A DNA stretch of 64,000 bases. Source: Agrocybe praecox. Taxonomy: Eukaryota > Basidiomycota > Agaricomycetes > Agaricales > Agrocybaceae. The stretch is from the NCBI GenBank assembly GCA_964017145.1, contig OZ024844.1, positions 1,364,001-1,428,000 on the forward strand, written 5' to 3'. Position 1 is the first letter of the stretch; each line of letters opens with the position of its first letter. The notes under the pieces were generated by a model, which was given only the letters and a program-made list of their open reading frames with translations, was not told the DNA's origin and did no database searches. The translations under genes were made by a program, and so were the position numbers. Below, one piece after another: positions 9,043 through 20,114 of this stretch.

Positions 9043-12000
9043 CTATGTGTTGTGTATATTCATGGCTCCCAGCATCCGGTCTAGACGTTCTTCCACCGTC
9101 CAATTTATGTCGTTGGTGGACATAGAAGACGACGCAGAATGACCTGGACCACGGCTCGGAAGATTTGGAAGGAAGTTAAAAGATCCTGCGTCCGCCCCTT
9201 GTGAAAGATTTTCGATCAATCGCCCTATTTGTGCCGAAGAACTGTAGAAAACCTGGGATACCTCGTTAATATATGTCCGGAGCACGGTAAGGTTTGGTGA
9301 GAAACAGTACTAACTTTGGTCTCCGGACGAACTTTCCCTTGCTGGGGTTTCTTCTTGGAAACAAGGGAAGATGCGCTGCCTTTCGAAGCTGATCGGCCAT
9401 GGTCCTTAGTAAACACGGACTGCCCATCTTCACGAGTCGAATATTCTGATGTAAAACTTGCACGACCAGAATATATTGACTCGTCGTCACCGTCGCGTAG
9501 TCCGTTCACAATGTTCCTATAAATTGTGTGAGAAAAAGTCGCTTGTAAGGAGTACACACAACTCACCAAATAGTCTCCCCATTAGCCATTTCAATGAGCT
9601 CCAATGCCGGTCCTTGTTCTGCCACAAGCGAGGATTCGCCTTTGGGGTTTTGTGACTCATACGGTAAATTGGGGTCATTAGGCACCACGCTGGCTGCTCT
9701 ACTCTCCCCGGCATACATATCGTACCTAGCGAGATTCTCAGGATCGTTCAAATTGATGATACACAACCGAATATACTCACAAAGAATCATATGTCGAGTT
9801 AGACTTCTCGATTGGGCCGCTTGATGATGCTGTTGGTACGTTCAGCAACATTTTGTCCGCTTGCCCATGTAAATGAGGCATTTGGGGCACAGGTGGTAAA
9901 CCATCGGCAGAGAAGCGCTTTCCAGTCGGAGATTTCGGTGGGGGAGGCGTTGGGGCACGGTCATGAACAGAACGATTTGAGACAGATGTTACACTACCTC
10001 GCTTTCTACGTGCAGAATTTTTACGCTGGAGCAAAGCAGAAAGGTCTGCTGCAGACACGTCGTTAGCATAGATGACGGTCCGCCGCACAATAGTGTTTGC
10101 AGCGTTTTCTGTTTGACCTTCCTTTGGTCGACGAAGGTGATCGGGCTTTCGAGTAGAAGGTTTTCTCGTTATTGTATTATCTGCATCTGGAGTTTCGGGT
10201 CGGACATCTGGCCCACTAGCCCTTAGACTTTCTTCGTTGTAATTTGCCGGAGTGGCTGTCTTATCAGATCCGGTACTACCAACTTGACGGAGTTGCTGAG
10301 CATTTCCTGTGGCAGATTTTGTTATTTGAGGGCCAGCAGAAGAGGTGCTCCTTGACAACAGATTACGAGAAGACAAAGACCCGGAACGAGCTAACAAATC
10401 GTTCAAAGCACCTTCATCGAGACCAAGATTCTTGCCAGCTCTGAATAATTGTTCCAGTGCAGCAGCTGATTGAGAAGAATCTAATTGCTCTGCTGCTGGT
10501 TCCTGTGAGTGTATTGGTGCTGGTGGTGGCGCAGAAGCTACAGGTGCATCTGCCGGCGGGAATCTTGAGTATATTGGACGTGGTTGACCAGCTGGTCTCG
10601 GTGTAAGAGTGTGACTTCGATCAGTAGGTGACGTAGCAGGCCTTGGTGTTGTTGGTTCCGCTTGGCGAGGAGTCAAGGGTGAGGTTGGACTAAGAGGCGA
10701 AGTAGCGCGAGGAAGGTTCGGGCGCTCGCTAGGAGAGGGCATTTCAGACATCCGTTGTTTGTTCCTAAACCGGGCCATGAAACCCTTTAGACCAGGGCCC
10801 GCGGAAGCAGGCGGACTTGCCATAGGAACTTTGAACCTGCCCGTCTCGGTAGCGCTTGACAATTTGGGGGCACCAGGAGGGTAAAGTTTGTCAGGGTCGT
10901 AATGCACCGTTTGAACTGCTGGGGGCGATTTGATAGTTTCAGCAGGAACCTCGGTTTCTTCGCCTGAAGATGCAACAGTCTTAGCGCGCAACGAACCGCG
11001 CAATTTCTTGAACCGAGAACCAAGTTTGGATGGGCCGGGATTATTATTAGAGGATAACGAAGGTGAACGAAGGGGTATAGTTTCGACGCTTGTAGTCGTT
11101 GAAACAAGCTTGGGTGTAGATATTTGACTCGTATCCACTCGTCTTCGGATGGATGGGGCATGCTTCAGTCCATCGCCCAAATTAGTCTTGGACGGACCTT
11201 TATTGAGAGCAATCATAGCCGCTGTAGTTTTTTCTTGAACTTCACGAGCAAGTTCAGCTTGTTCTTGGGGTGTTTGGGGGATTTTCGATCTTGAAGGATT
11301 TCGTAATAATAGATAGGGCGAGGAATATGATTGTGATGAAGTAGGCTCTGCTTTGGAAGGTGATACAGGTGGTTGGATATCAAGCGGTTGTGGAATAATA
11401 GTAGAAGGGTGCACATCAACAGTGGTGGCGGTAGTGGGAGTGGCGATAGGCTTTGAAAATACAGGCTTATACTCTGGTTCAAGGTCTGGATTAGTTTCCT
11501 CTTCGTGGGCTTCTTCACCCGTTTCATCTTCCGTGCCAAACAGCACATGAGCCAAGTCACGATTACGACGAGTATTTATTGAAACTTCTGTATCCTGCGA
11601 TGACGAGGTTGTAATTGCCTGAGGTCCATTCGAACCGACTGGATGCTCGTTTATGCTCTCCACGACAGAGTTGAGCAACGCGCTAGCTTTCGAGAGTTGA
11701 TCATCCATTGAATATGGAGATGGTGATGCGGGTGGTTGTGTCTGAGGTGGGGGACTTGCGACCTTCCAAAAATAAAGACATAAGTAAATTCCAATATGGA
11801 CATTCAAAGGAAAATGACTTACCCTCATCGACTGTGAGGTTGAGGGTCGACGCCGTCTCATGGCAGAAGGTGAACGATCGCTATTCGCGATTTTCGCAAA
11901 TGCCGCAGCAACGAGTTTCTCCTGTACAGCTGCAATATCAGACTTCTTCAATCCCGCATATCGCTGGATGATCTCTTCAGCATCCCACTCTTCTTCATCT

Positions 12001-14318
12001 GGGGACCCGCTACTCGGCGTGGTAGAACTCGTTTGCTTCCTATCAAAATCGTGCCATATAACAGGCTGATCCTTTGAGTCTGAGAAGATACTCAGCACCT
12101 TGTCAGATTCATCCCATGAGTGGAAGCTCGAGCCAACAGAGTCCAACGAAGATCGTGACGAATTGGCACGAGGTGCGAATCCAAGAGGAGAAAAGGAGCT
12201 GATATTGAAAGGGGATGATGGCGGGTTTTGCCTAGAGGACCTCCTACTGCCGCCACCGTTCCTCGATGAGATGTCAAAGTTTGGAAAAGTAGGTGATATC
12301 GGAGACCGTTGAGCAGTTTGTGTTGGCGTGTCTGACCTCTGCTGAGCAGCGAAAGATGCTGACATGGGCGAGCCAAGGTCAACTTCTGGGATATATGCGT
12401 GTGGTTGTTGCGAAGACGACGTTTGCTGACCATTCAGTGTTGGATTCCCAGCATGTGCGAATGAATATGGCGCCCCCTGGCCGAAATCAAGTGTCGGCGA
12501 ATCAGGAAGGGGTGGTGACCGTAATGTCCGTGACCCCGGCCTATTATCAGAGTTAGACATTCCTCCCTCTGCATTCCAACTATTGTTTCTACTATGTCCA
12601 CCTCTATAGGGGCTGCCGTTGTTCACGCTAGGCGTCCAAATGACGTTAGAAGGAGTGGTTGGGCGCGAAGGAGGTCGATTTGTGACCGTCATCGGCTGAT
12701 ACGGTGGTCCTGAAAGCGGGGAAGCCGGCCTGCGCCTACTAAGTATAGAAGAACCGAGCGGGCTGTCAAAGTCAACAGAATCGCCACCCCCGGAACGGGA
12801 ACTATCATCCACCGTAGGCGTAGGCGTGTACCTACCATTAGTACTTCGCTGTAAGAATAGTGGGGCAGCTGCCACAGGGGTGATAGGTCTAGTGGTTGAA
12901 GACAATGATTCACGCCTCATTATCTTGTTCGTGGCAATATTGTTCAAGGACGAAGAACCAGGCGAATCGTAAGGCGATTGGGCGCGAGGTGTTGTAGAGT
13001 GTGCCCGTTGGTCATCGAAGTCGAAATCGCGAGGTGTCATAGGTCGCGGCATTCCGGGCACATATCCAGGTATGACTCTCGGTGGAACGGGGGATTGTCG
13101 ACGCTCGCTGAACTCATCGTGGATAGTTTGGTCAATGGATATAGCCATACCAGCTTCGTATACGTCCGAGTTATTTGATGCATAACTATCCCTCTGGTAA
13201 AGGTAACAAAATGGGGATTAAATTAATTATTCCATAGAGACAAAGATAAAAACAACGCACTACTTCGGGCAAGTGCTGTTCTAAATTTCCTCTTGGCACG
13301 GGCACAGAACGGGGGAGCAAAATTTCATCCTCAACTTCATCTTCAATTTCTTTGATCGCTTGTTGAAGGGCCATGGAGGCACGTTTGAACGAAGTTGGAC
13401 CAAGTGTCTTCTGTAGGCGCTGCTCTGCGGCAGACAAGGCCTGTGTTGTACTTTCGGTAAAGGGGTCTGGGGACACGAAAGAGGCGGAAATATCCTTGTC
13501 GTTTGAACTAGTGTGTTCGGACTGGGAGGGGTCGCTGGCTTCGGGAGATATAGGAGTGACAGGCCTCAAACTAGCGTTTATAGCCTCTTTCATCACAACT
13601 GAAGCTTCAGTCGGCGTTAACGAGTGAGTGCGAGTGCTTGCAGTCGAGGCCTTGGAGGACGAAACGCTCTTCAGGTAGGCGTAATCTCTTAGGCGTCCCG
13701 AACCAAACAAGTTGTTGCTGTACCTCTTCGTCGATCTCCCGCTAGGCGATGACGTGACACTTGACGTAGATGTACCCGTCGAACGCACCGAGTGCCTTAG
13801 CTTATCCTCGCCGCTGTCGACTACGTGTTCCTGCGATGCGTGAGGCGACGGTGTATTTCGTGATGACCGCAGTCTCCCCAACGTCTCAAACAGCATATCC
13901 TCTTCCTCCTCGCTGATTTGGTTTTCTGCACCGCGTGCTCTTTGACTTGCTAGCCTCGTTCGTAGTTGTTCAATAGATACAGGATCTCCGGAAGATGAGC
14001 GTAAGAGTGAGAAACGACGGGAGAGGCTAATGTGTGGGTGGACCATAAGCGGAATTGGTTAGTTGCACGCTAAGCGACGCTAGACAATTAAGAACTTAGG
14101 ACTCACTCTGGCAATATGAGCGACGTGCGAAAATCGTTGGCAGGAGGCAGCTCTGGGAGTGTATTCTGAATGTCAGGCTCCTTCCCATTCAACGTCGTTG
14201 GTAGCTGGCCGCGTTTCGCGTCTGATTTTTTGCTACAAAAAGGGATTATTTTAGAGAGTCAAATCAGTCCGCCGCGAATGATCAACACGATGGAACACGC
14301 TTACCGAAACCGATGCAT
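9043..14318 (-). CDS. Very large disordered Ser/Pro-rich protein with conserved-looking ends
   Basis: I do not recognise this protein. The start ATG at 14316-14318 opens a tiny first exon (MHRFR); a second exon (KKSDAKRGQLPTTLNGKEPD onward) ends FRTSLILPD and joins LSRRFSLLRSSSGDPVS, so the apparent start at 14046 lies inside an intron-exon junction. Two long exons follow (to 13268, and 13201 down to about 9785), then three short ones. The middle is almost entirely Ser/Pro/Thr with many SP and TP pairs, so it is disordered. More ordered parts are the N-terminal QLRTRLASQRARGAENQ with an acidic helix, a DEEEWDAEEIIQRYAGLKKSD segment, and the C-terminus, with NIVNGLRDGDDESIYS, VFYSSSAQIGRLIENLSQGA and VEERLDRMLG. 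No membrane span or enzyme motif is seen. A scaffold or polarity role is possible but unproved. Confidence 0.75.
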
Positions 14319-14786
14319 GTTTGGGTCTATATTCCTCCCTTTATACACGTTGGGGCGTTAGATGGTAAAAGAAACTTGTGGACAACGTGGTAAACACGAG
14401 TTTGGATTCTGAGAAGATTAGAAAGGAAGGGTTTTCGCAGGGTTTTAGTCGTGAATAATAATAAGGGTTAAAAACGAGCAGAAATAAGCATCAAGAACTC
14501 TAGATAGATTTATGGGACGGGAAAAGAGGAAAGAATGAAAGAAAGGGATTTACGGTCACCAAAAATCGAGACGGACGGCTTGAACAACAATCTCAGGAAC
14601 GCCGGGACTGATGTTAAAACGTTAACCCCCTGATCTTAACACACGTAAATATGGGGTCTGATCTAATCTGAATCATTTCAAATGAAATGCATTTCGCCAG
14701 TGGTAAATACATCGGGGCTGCTCGTAGTAAATCTTTCGTAAATGAGGTAGTGGGGTTAACTGCAGTAAAACACAAATCTATGCATC
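14319..14786. promoter_or_regulatory. Promoter region of the large disordered-protein gene
   Basis: Both neighbours run on the minus strand, so this 468 bp holds the 3' end of the E2 gene and the promoter of the gene starting at 14318. There are purine-rich tracts (14410-14560 on +, i.e. pyrimidine-rich on the coding strand) as expected near fungal transcription starts. No other feature is seen. Confidence 0.4.
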
Positions 14787-15746
14787 TCAAGAAGCATACC
14801 TGTGACAAAGAAAAATAAACCCCTGTAAGTGAATATCGCAGGTATAAAACACTTACTTCCTTGTCCATTCCTTTGCAGTGGTCAAGAACTTGGTCTTGTC
14901 GTTCTTTAATTGCTAAATCACGTCATAAACATCGTGAAGGAACCCATTTTTAATAAAAACGTACTGCAGCAATGTCAGGCTCAAAAGGATCATCAGGGCT
15001 GGGGTTGTTGAGCTTTTCCTGGATAACAGCTAGAACTAATATTCGATGCGTTTCAGTGTCCCGTGAGACTAAAAAGTAAGGTAGACATGCCTGTGGGTAA
15101 TGTAACTGCTGGCTTCCACTGTCGTTCGACTTTGAGTGAAATAACATCCGCCGGCATAAATGAAATACGCACTTCGTCTCTCAGGATGGGAACACAGATA
15201 GCCCCTTCCTCGTTGATTCCAGGGTGGTAAATCTTAGTCGTGAAGGTTACCTGACAAAGAAGAGACATCGTTCAGCTGATTTGAAGCGCGTTCCAAAGCA
15301 AGCAAGAAGTAATTTACTGTTGGTGCTTTAAACGGGAAATTAGGGGGAAGAACCAGGTTGAAGGTGAATTTTCCATTCTTATAAGGTGAATCTGACTTTG
15401 AAGAAGAGTGAAATTCTAGCACGTAATGCAATCCAGAGGAAAGGAGACTAACGTCAGCCTTGATGGTGCACTTCCACTCAAACAAGTTATCGTCCTTGGG
15501 TTCGACAGTGATCCCCTGCGCGCATGATGAGTGGTCTGATAAAGAGAGAGGCAATTCGTGTAAGATGACCATACAGGAATGGGTGATGTCGTGATATCCT
15601 TAAGTTCCTATGAAAGAGAGTCAATATCTTAGCTCATGATGTAATCTAGACGCGAAGTACCCGTTGAATTCTCCTAGATCCATTCATCAGCAAAAGAGAA
15701 AGGTTTACATGTACAGTTGTGGTTTTACGGACCTCAGAGCAGTCAT
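14787..15746 (-). CDS. Ubiquitin-conjugating enzyme E2, UBE2L3-like
   Basis: Carries activated ubiquitin on its active cysteine for transfer by an E3. The reconstructed chain is about 148 residues: start [20 protein letters not shown], then [63 protein letters not shown] with the active Cys near residue 86 (as in UBE2L3), [32 protein letters not shown] and a C-terminal helix [14 protein letters not shown]. The first exons are 14 nt and 13 nt. The intron at 15036-15090 appears to use a GC donor. The canonical HPN tripeptide reads HPG, so the oxyanion asparagine is missing. Divergent from BRE2, with 135 bp between starts. Confidence 0.85.
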
Positions 15747-15881
15747 TGTTGTGGTAAAGATGGAAGAAAGACGATAACAGCCAGCGCCAGCCTTGGTTGG
15801 GCCCATTCCGGCAGCGCGATCAAAATTCCATATTTAGGAAACACAATACAGAGCAGCTTTATTCTTCATCACTGTTACAAC
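15747..15881. promoter_or_regulatory. Shared divergent promoter, E2/BRE2
   Basis: Only 135 bp separate the two opposed start codons. The upstream extension of the BRE2 reading frame to 15717 would overlap the E2 first exon, so the ATG at 15882 is preferred. No TATA box is seen. Confidence 0.45.
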
Positions 15882-18146
15882 ATGCATGCCGAAGTAGAAG
15901 GCTCGTCCCCGCCGCCTCAAGACTCTCCATCAGGTCCAGCCCAAGTCACAAGCTCAAATGCAGGCACCCTTCTTCCTTTCTCGACACACACTCCACTCAC
16001 TACAGCGCCTTCAAAGGGAGGTAACAAGCGGAGAAAAGTCCAAGGTGCAGCAGCAGCTTCTCCTGCGCCTTCGGACAACACAGCTGGAGGGAATAACACC
16101 ACCGAGTCAGTGTTGCACACTACTTTTACTATCATTGCTTTACTGAAGAATGTCGATAGTTTACTTACAACGTCTCTCTCGTCTCGCCCAATACTAACAA
16201 TAAGTCGTGGTCCCATTTTCGTACCGGTGGCGGAAGGATCGGAATGGTGCAAAACCGAAATGGTAGGCGTGAATCGCGTTGGTTTTCGATACGTGCCTGC
16301 AGGAATTAAACCACCAGGACATGCCGCGCCTTGTCGTACCATCGAGAGTAACCCTACTTGTTTCCGCGTCAGTTGGGAAGATAGAAGTCCATTCCTCAAA
16401 GTTACAAAGGATGGAATGGCCATTGCCGGAAGCAAAGGGTTCCGTAGCGCGCGATGTAACGCGCCTATACGCGAAGGGAAGTGGTATATGGAAGTGAAGA
16501 TCCTACACGGAGGCGGAGAACATATATCTGACGAGTCGCATCGAGAAGGAAGCCACGTTCGACTTGGTTGGGGAAGGAGAGAGGCCTCCCTTAATGGCCC
16601 AGTTGGATTGGATGGATACAGCTATGGTTACCGCGATAAAACTGGTGAAAAGGTCACCCTCTCCCGCCCTCGTCCCTATGGACGTCCTTTCGGTACAGGT
16701 GACGTCGTCGGAATGTACATATCTCTTCCACCACGTCGACAGCCTGACAAAAAAGACCCTCACGACCCTGCCCATCTCAAACGCGAACGTATCCCTATCG
16801 ACCTGAAAGGCCAAGAAGTATTCGAAATCCTTGAATACCCCCAATCGAAAGAGATGTCATCTCTCATGGACTATTCTGGAAAAACGACAAGTTCTGCTTC
16901 TGTCCCATCTTCTAATAAGAAAATGAACGGTAAACTCCCTGATCGCAATGGTCCTGCAGTTTCAGGAGCTAAACCAGTCACGCCTAATCTACGCCCTCTG
17001 CCTACACTTCCCGATTCACGCATTGCATTTTTCGTCAATGGCAAATGTCAAGGCGTGGCCTTTGAAGACCTATATGATTATCTTCCTCTCCGACAAACGG
17101 AGGCACAAAAAGCAAATTCCCGCAAGCGCCTAAGAGAAGGTGTCAAGGAACACAAGGAAAATCCCTTCGATGACGGCACCCTTGGATATTACCCCTTTAT
17201 TTCTCTATTTAATGACGCTAGCGTTCGTCTCAACCCAGGTCCCTATTTTGAATTCCCCCCGCCGGAGGATATAGACGCCCTTCTTGAAAACACCAAACCT
17301 GCTGTACCAAATACTTCTGGGGACTCACCTTCTGTGATTCCTCCCCCTCCCCAGCAGGAAATTCATTCTGAAAAGCCTCCACCAAACCCAACATTTGACA
17401 TGGATTTAGATGTAAAGCGACTCGAAGACGTTAAACCGGTCATTAACCCCGAAACATCGGGCTTTCAACTTCCTAAAGTTGAAGGCGACCCAATGGAAGC
17501 AGAACAAAGCATAAAACCTGACACACGACACAAGCGAAAATGGCGTCCAGCTAATGAGCGCTATCCCGAGTTTATGGGAGAAGAATGGGCTTTCGACGAG
17601 TTTGAAGAACAGGAAGCCAAGGCTGAATTAGAAAAACACATGGCTGCTGAAAAAGCTGAAGAAGATCGTCGTAAGCAACGAGAAAAGAAGAGGTTACAGG
17701 CAGAGGCGAGACGGAAAGCAAAGGCGGCGGCTACTGCCAAGCAACTGGCCGATGCTGCTTTGTTAGAGGAAGAAAGGGCGAGGGAAAGAGAGATATTGAA
17801 GGAAAGAGAAATGAAGTCATCCAATGGGCTGCAATATCAAAGCCCAACCTTGACTCCGGTTTCTAACGGATTATTGCTAGGTCCTGGGGGTTTGTATGCT
17901 GGGAATTATCCCAGTCCTAGCCCTCTACGTCATTCCACTGCATACGAGCCAGAAGGATCTGTCGAATATGAAAACTCTCCTGCACCGACGTTTGCTTCCT
18001 ACGGAGACTTCCTACCCGAGCCTGAACCTGAAGGCGCTCAGAGTGGGTACACCACCGAGAACCACGAGCTTCCGGACGATATGGATGTGGACCAAGATCT
18101 CGAAGCTCTGTTAGACGCACCATCACGAACACCGTCCACTCCTTAA
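15882..18146 (+). CDS. BRE2: COMPASS subunit BRE2/ASH2 with SPRY domain
   Basis: Subunit of the Set1/COMPASS histone H3K4 methyltransferase in the nucleus. It is a single exon of 754 residues, unusual in this intron-rich region. After a disordered N-terminus with a basic GGNKRRKVQG stretch, the ASH2-type SPRY domain runs from about residue 160 to 470: FLKVTKDGMAIAGSKGFRSA, REGKWYMEVKIL, HVRLGWGRREASLNGPVGLD, SYGYRDKTGEKV, FGTGDVVGMYISLP, later DSRIAFFVNGKCQGVAFEDL and GYYPFISLFNDASVRLNPGP. The domain is split by a long disordered insert, as in fungal Bre2. A charged coiled-coil follows (about 560-650, rich in EEQEAKAELEKHMAAEKAEE), then a disordered acidic tail. No PHD finger is present. Confidence 0.88.
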   Translation: MHAEVEGSSPPPQDSPSGPAQVTSSNAGTLLPFSTHTPLTTAPSKGGNKRRKVQGAAAASPAPSDNTAGGNNTTESVLHTTFTIIALLKNVDSLLTTSLSSRPILTISRGPIFVPVAEGSEWCKTEMVGVNRVGFRYVPAGIKPPGHAAPCRTIESNPTCFRVSWEDRSPFLKVTKDGMAIAGSKGFRSARCNAPIREGKWYMEVKILHGGGEHISDESHREGSHVRLGWGRREASLNGPVGLDGYSYGYRDKTGEKVTLSRPRPYGRPFGTGDVVGMYISLPPRRQPDKKDPHDPAHLKRERIPIDLKGQEVFEILEYPQSKEMSSLMDYSGKTTSSASVPSSNKKMNGKLPDRNGPAVSGAKPVTPNLRPLPTLPDSRIAFFVNGKCQGVAFEDLYDYLPLRQTEAQKANSRKRLREGVKEHKENPFDDGTLGYYPFISLFNDASVRLNPGPYFEFPPPEDIDALLENTKPAVPNTSGDSPSVIPPPPQQEIHSEKPPPNPTFDMDLDVKRLEDVKPVINPETSGFQLPKVEGDPMEAEQSIKPDTRHKRKWRPANERYPEFMGEEWAFDEFEEQEAKAELEKHMAAEKAEEDRRKQREKKRLQAEARRKAKAAATAKQLADAALLEEERAREREILKEREMKSSNGLQYQSPTLTPVSNGLLLGPGGLYAGNYPSPSPLRHSTAYEPEGSVEYENSPAPTFASYGDFLPEPEPEGAQSGYTTENHELPDDMDVDQDLEALLDAPSRTPSTP

Positions 18147-20114
18147 CTGCAGTGAGATTTTGCTATCTTCCATTCTCCTTTGTTGAGTCTTGTTGTATCA
18201 TTTTGCTTTCTTGTATTTATCAGTGTATCTTTAAATGTAATTCTAGAGTATAGTAGTGAAAAGTGATTTTCTCTAGGCCGATCGAGTGTCGACTGACTTT
18301 TCTCTAGGTTCGGTTCGGATTCGATCAACGCACGAACTGGAGTGGACCGTCGGGTTGTTTACTCCTGTTGTTCCTTGAGTGCGCCTATTCACGCGCACGG
18401 TTTACCCCATTTCGATCGTCGATCCCCGAATGGAACCCGCCTGTCCAAAACTTCTGTGACTTACCGTAAAAAGCATCTTGGTTATAATTCCCCGAGCATC
18501 ATCCAGATTAGAGATCATGATATAAATCGCGTTTCCAGACCGCTTCGCGGGAAAGTTTCCTGCAACTTTGCCTGCTGCCCAGCTACCCTGCTTGGACTGC
18601 GCAACATGCATCCGGGTCGTCCACATTCGAATTCATTCGCAAAGGCCCTTTAACAACTCCTACTGTCCAGATTCGGCACCGACCTATTCAACCGAAAATA
18701 CAGCGTTTCAACTGATACTTGTGAGTCGATAGTAAAACTGTTATCTATGGCGTAAGGGTTTCGAATTGCTCATTCTCAATGATTGTTACTCACTCATGCT
18801 CGGAATCGGAATATAGTCATTCTGTGATTAGCGGAGACAACATTCTTTCACATCACTCAACCCCGGATCAACTTGACATTCATTCCACGCTGACATGCCG
18901 TCCTATTGACAGAAGAGAAGAGGGCGCAATAACATTCGGGATGTTCCTTGAAGAGTGAATCAATTACTCCGACGATCCCTCTTACTGCGATTTCTGGGAG
19001 GCCCTCGGGAATCGGGGTAGTGCACTGTGCGTTATGAAGACTACACTGCTCGTAGTCGATAGAAGCACAATTCACGAATTGGATATGTTGTTGTTTCATA
19101 AACACTCAGGACCGCTCAGAAACTTGTAAGAATTTGACATGGACACTGTAACTGCTCATCATTTAAACCTCACAGATACCCAATCTGGGTCTGTGAATGC
19201 AAGAAACACACATCGATGGGCCACCGATATAGAAGGTGTTTCATCTCTACTCCCTCCAACAGCCTAATATTAATAGCATTTCACGGGCAACACAAAGAAG
19301 TAGTATACATACAGATTCTACCCTACCAACGTTCATGATCATCGATGCATGTGGGTGGCGGGCCCTCAGATCTACGGTGAAGAGGCAGATTTGGTTTTAC
19401 CGGAACGGGTTCGGAATGAGGAACACTCAGGCGAGCAAGCCTCAATGAAGCCAGCTGGGGTTGCCAGACTGTCCAACGCGCTCAGGCGACTGAATTCAAG
19501 TATCACACCCACCCACGCGTCTCATAAAAGCTGGCCCGAGGATTCGCGTGAAAGAACGAGGAACAGTTATCGATGGTCTTCTACAATTCACTGAAATTGC
19601 TCCTCTCTGAATACACCGTCTAATCTTCGCGCGTTTGATGATGATTATCGTGGAGAGATCAGGTTCAAGGATAGGAGAGCGGCAGCCAGGGAGTGTTATT
19701 CCTCGTGTCCTATGCAAGGTGTGAAGCATAGCCTGTTGAGCGGAGCTAAATGACTGAGGCTCAAACGCCAGATGCTGGGGACTCTTTTCATAAGCCAAAG
19801 GGGTCCAACTATAATTAAACCGACTTCTATTGGTTGTGGCTTCATTAACATTAGTGATACCTATATTACTTTGGAAATCAAGAAGATAATGGTAGAAGCC
19901 AGGAAAGTAGTGACATTAGATAGGAGAAGAAAGTGAATCCACGTGGGTATACTACGATTCTATACAGTATATATGGTGGCCAGACTCGTAGCCTAGATGA
20001 TTATTTGGAGGTTCAGAACTTGCAGAATAAATAAATACAAAAAAGCCGCTTCCAAATCGTAGGAAGCACTAGTAGACATGACAGCGCAGCCGGCGAACAG
20101 CGCGGAGCGGTATG
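18147..20114. other. Gene-free stretch, convergent 3' ends
   Basis: BRE2 and the PhoD-like gene converge on this 2 kb. I checked both strands: open frames up to about 100 codons exist (for example 18342-18653) but show no family motif, no splice logic and no biased composition. I see no RNA gene or repeat here. Confidence 0.5.

Noticed and set aside
15717..15881. N-terminal extension of BRE2 from 15717
   Set aside because: It overlaps the first exon and promoter of the divergent E2 gene; the ATG at 15882 fits better.
18342..18653. 103-codon open frame downstream of BRE2
   Set aside because: No motif, no biased composition and it sits in a convergent 3' region; probably chance.
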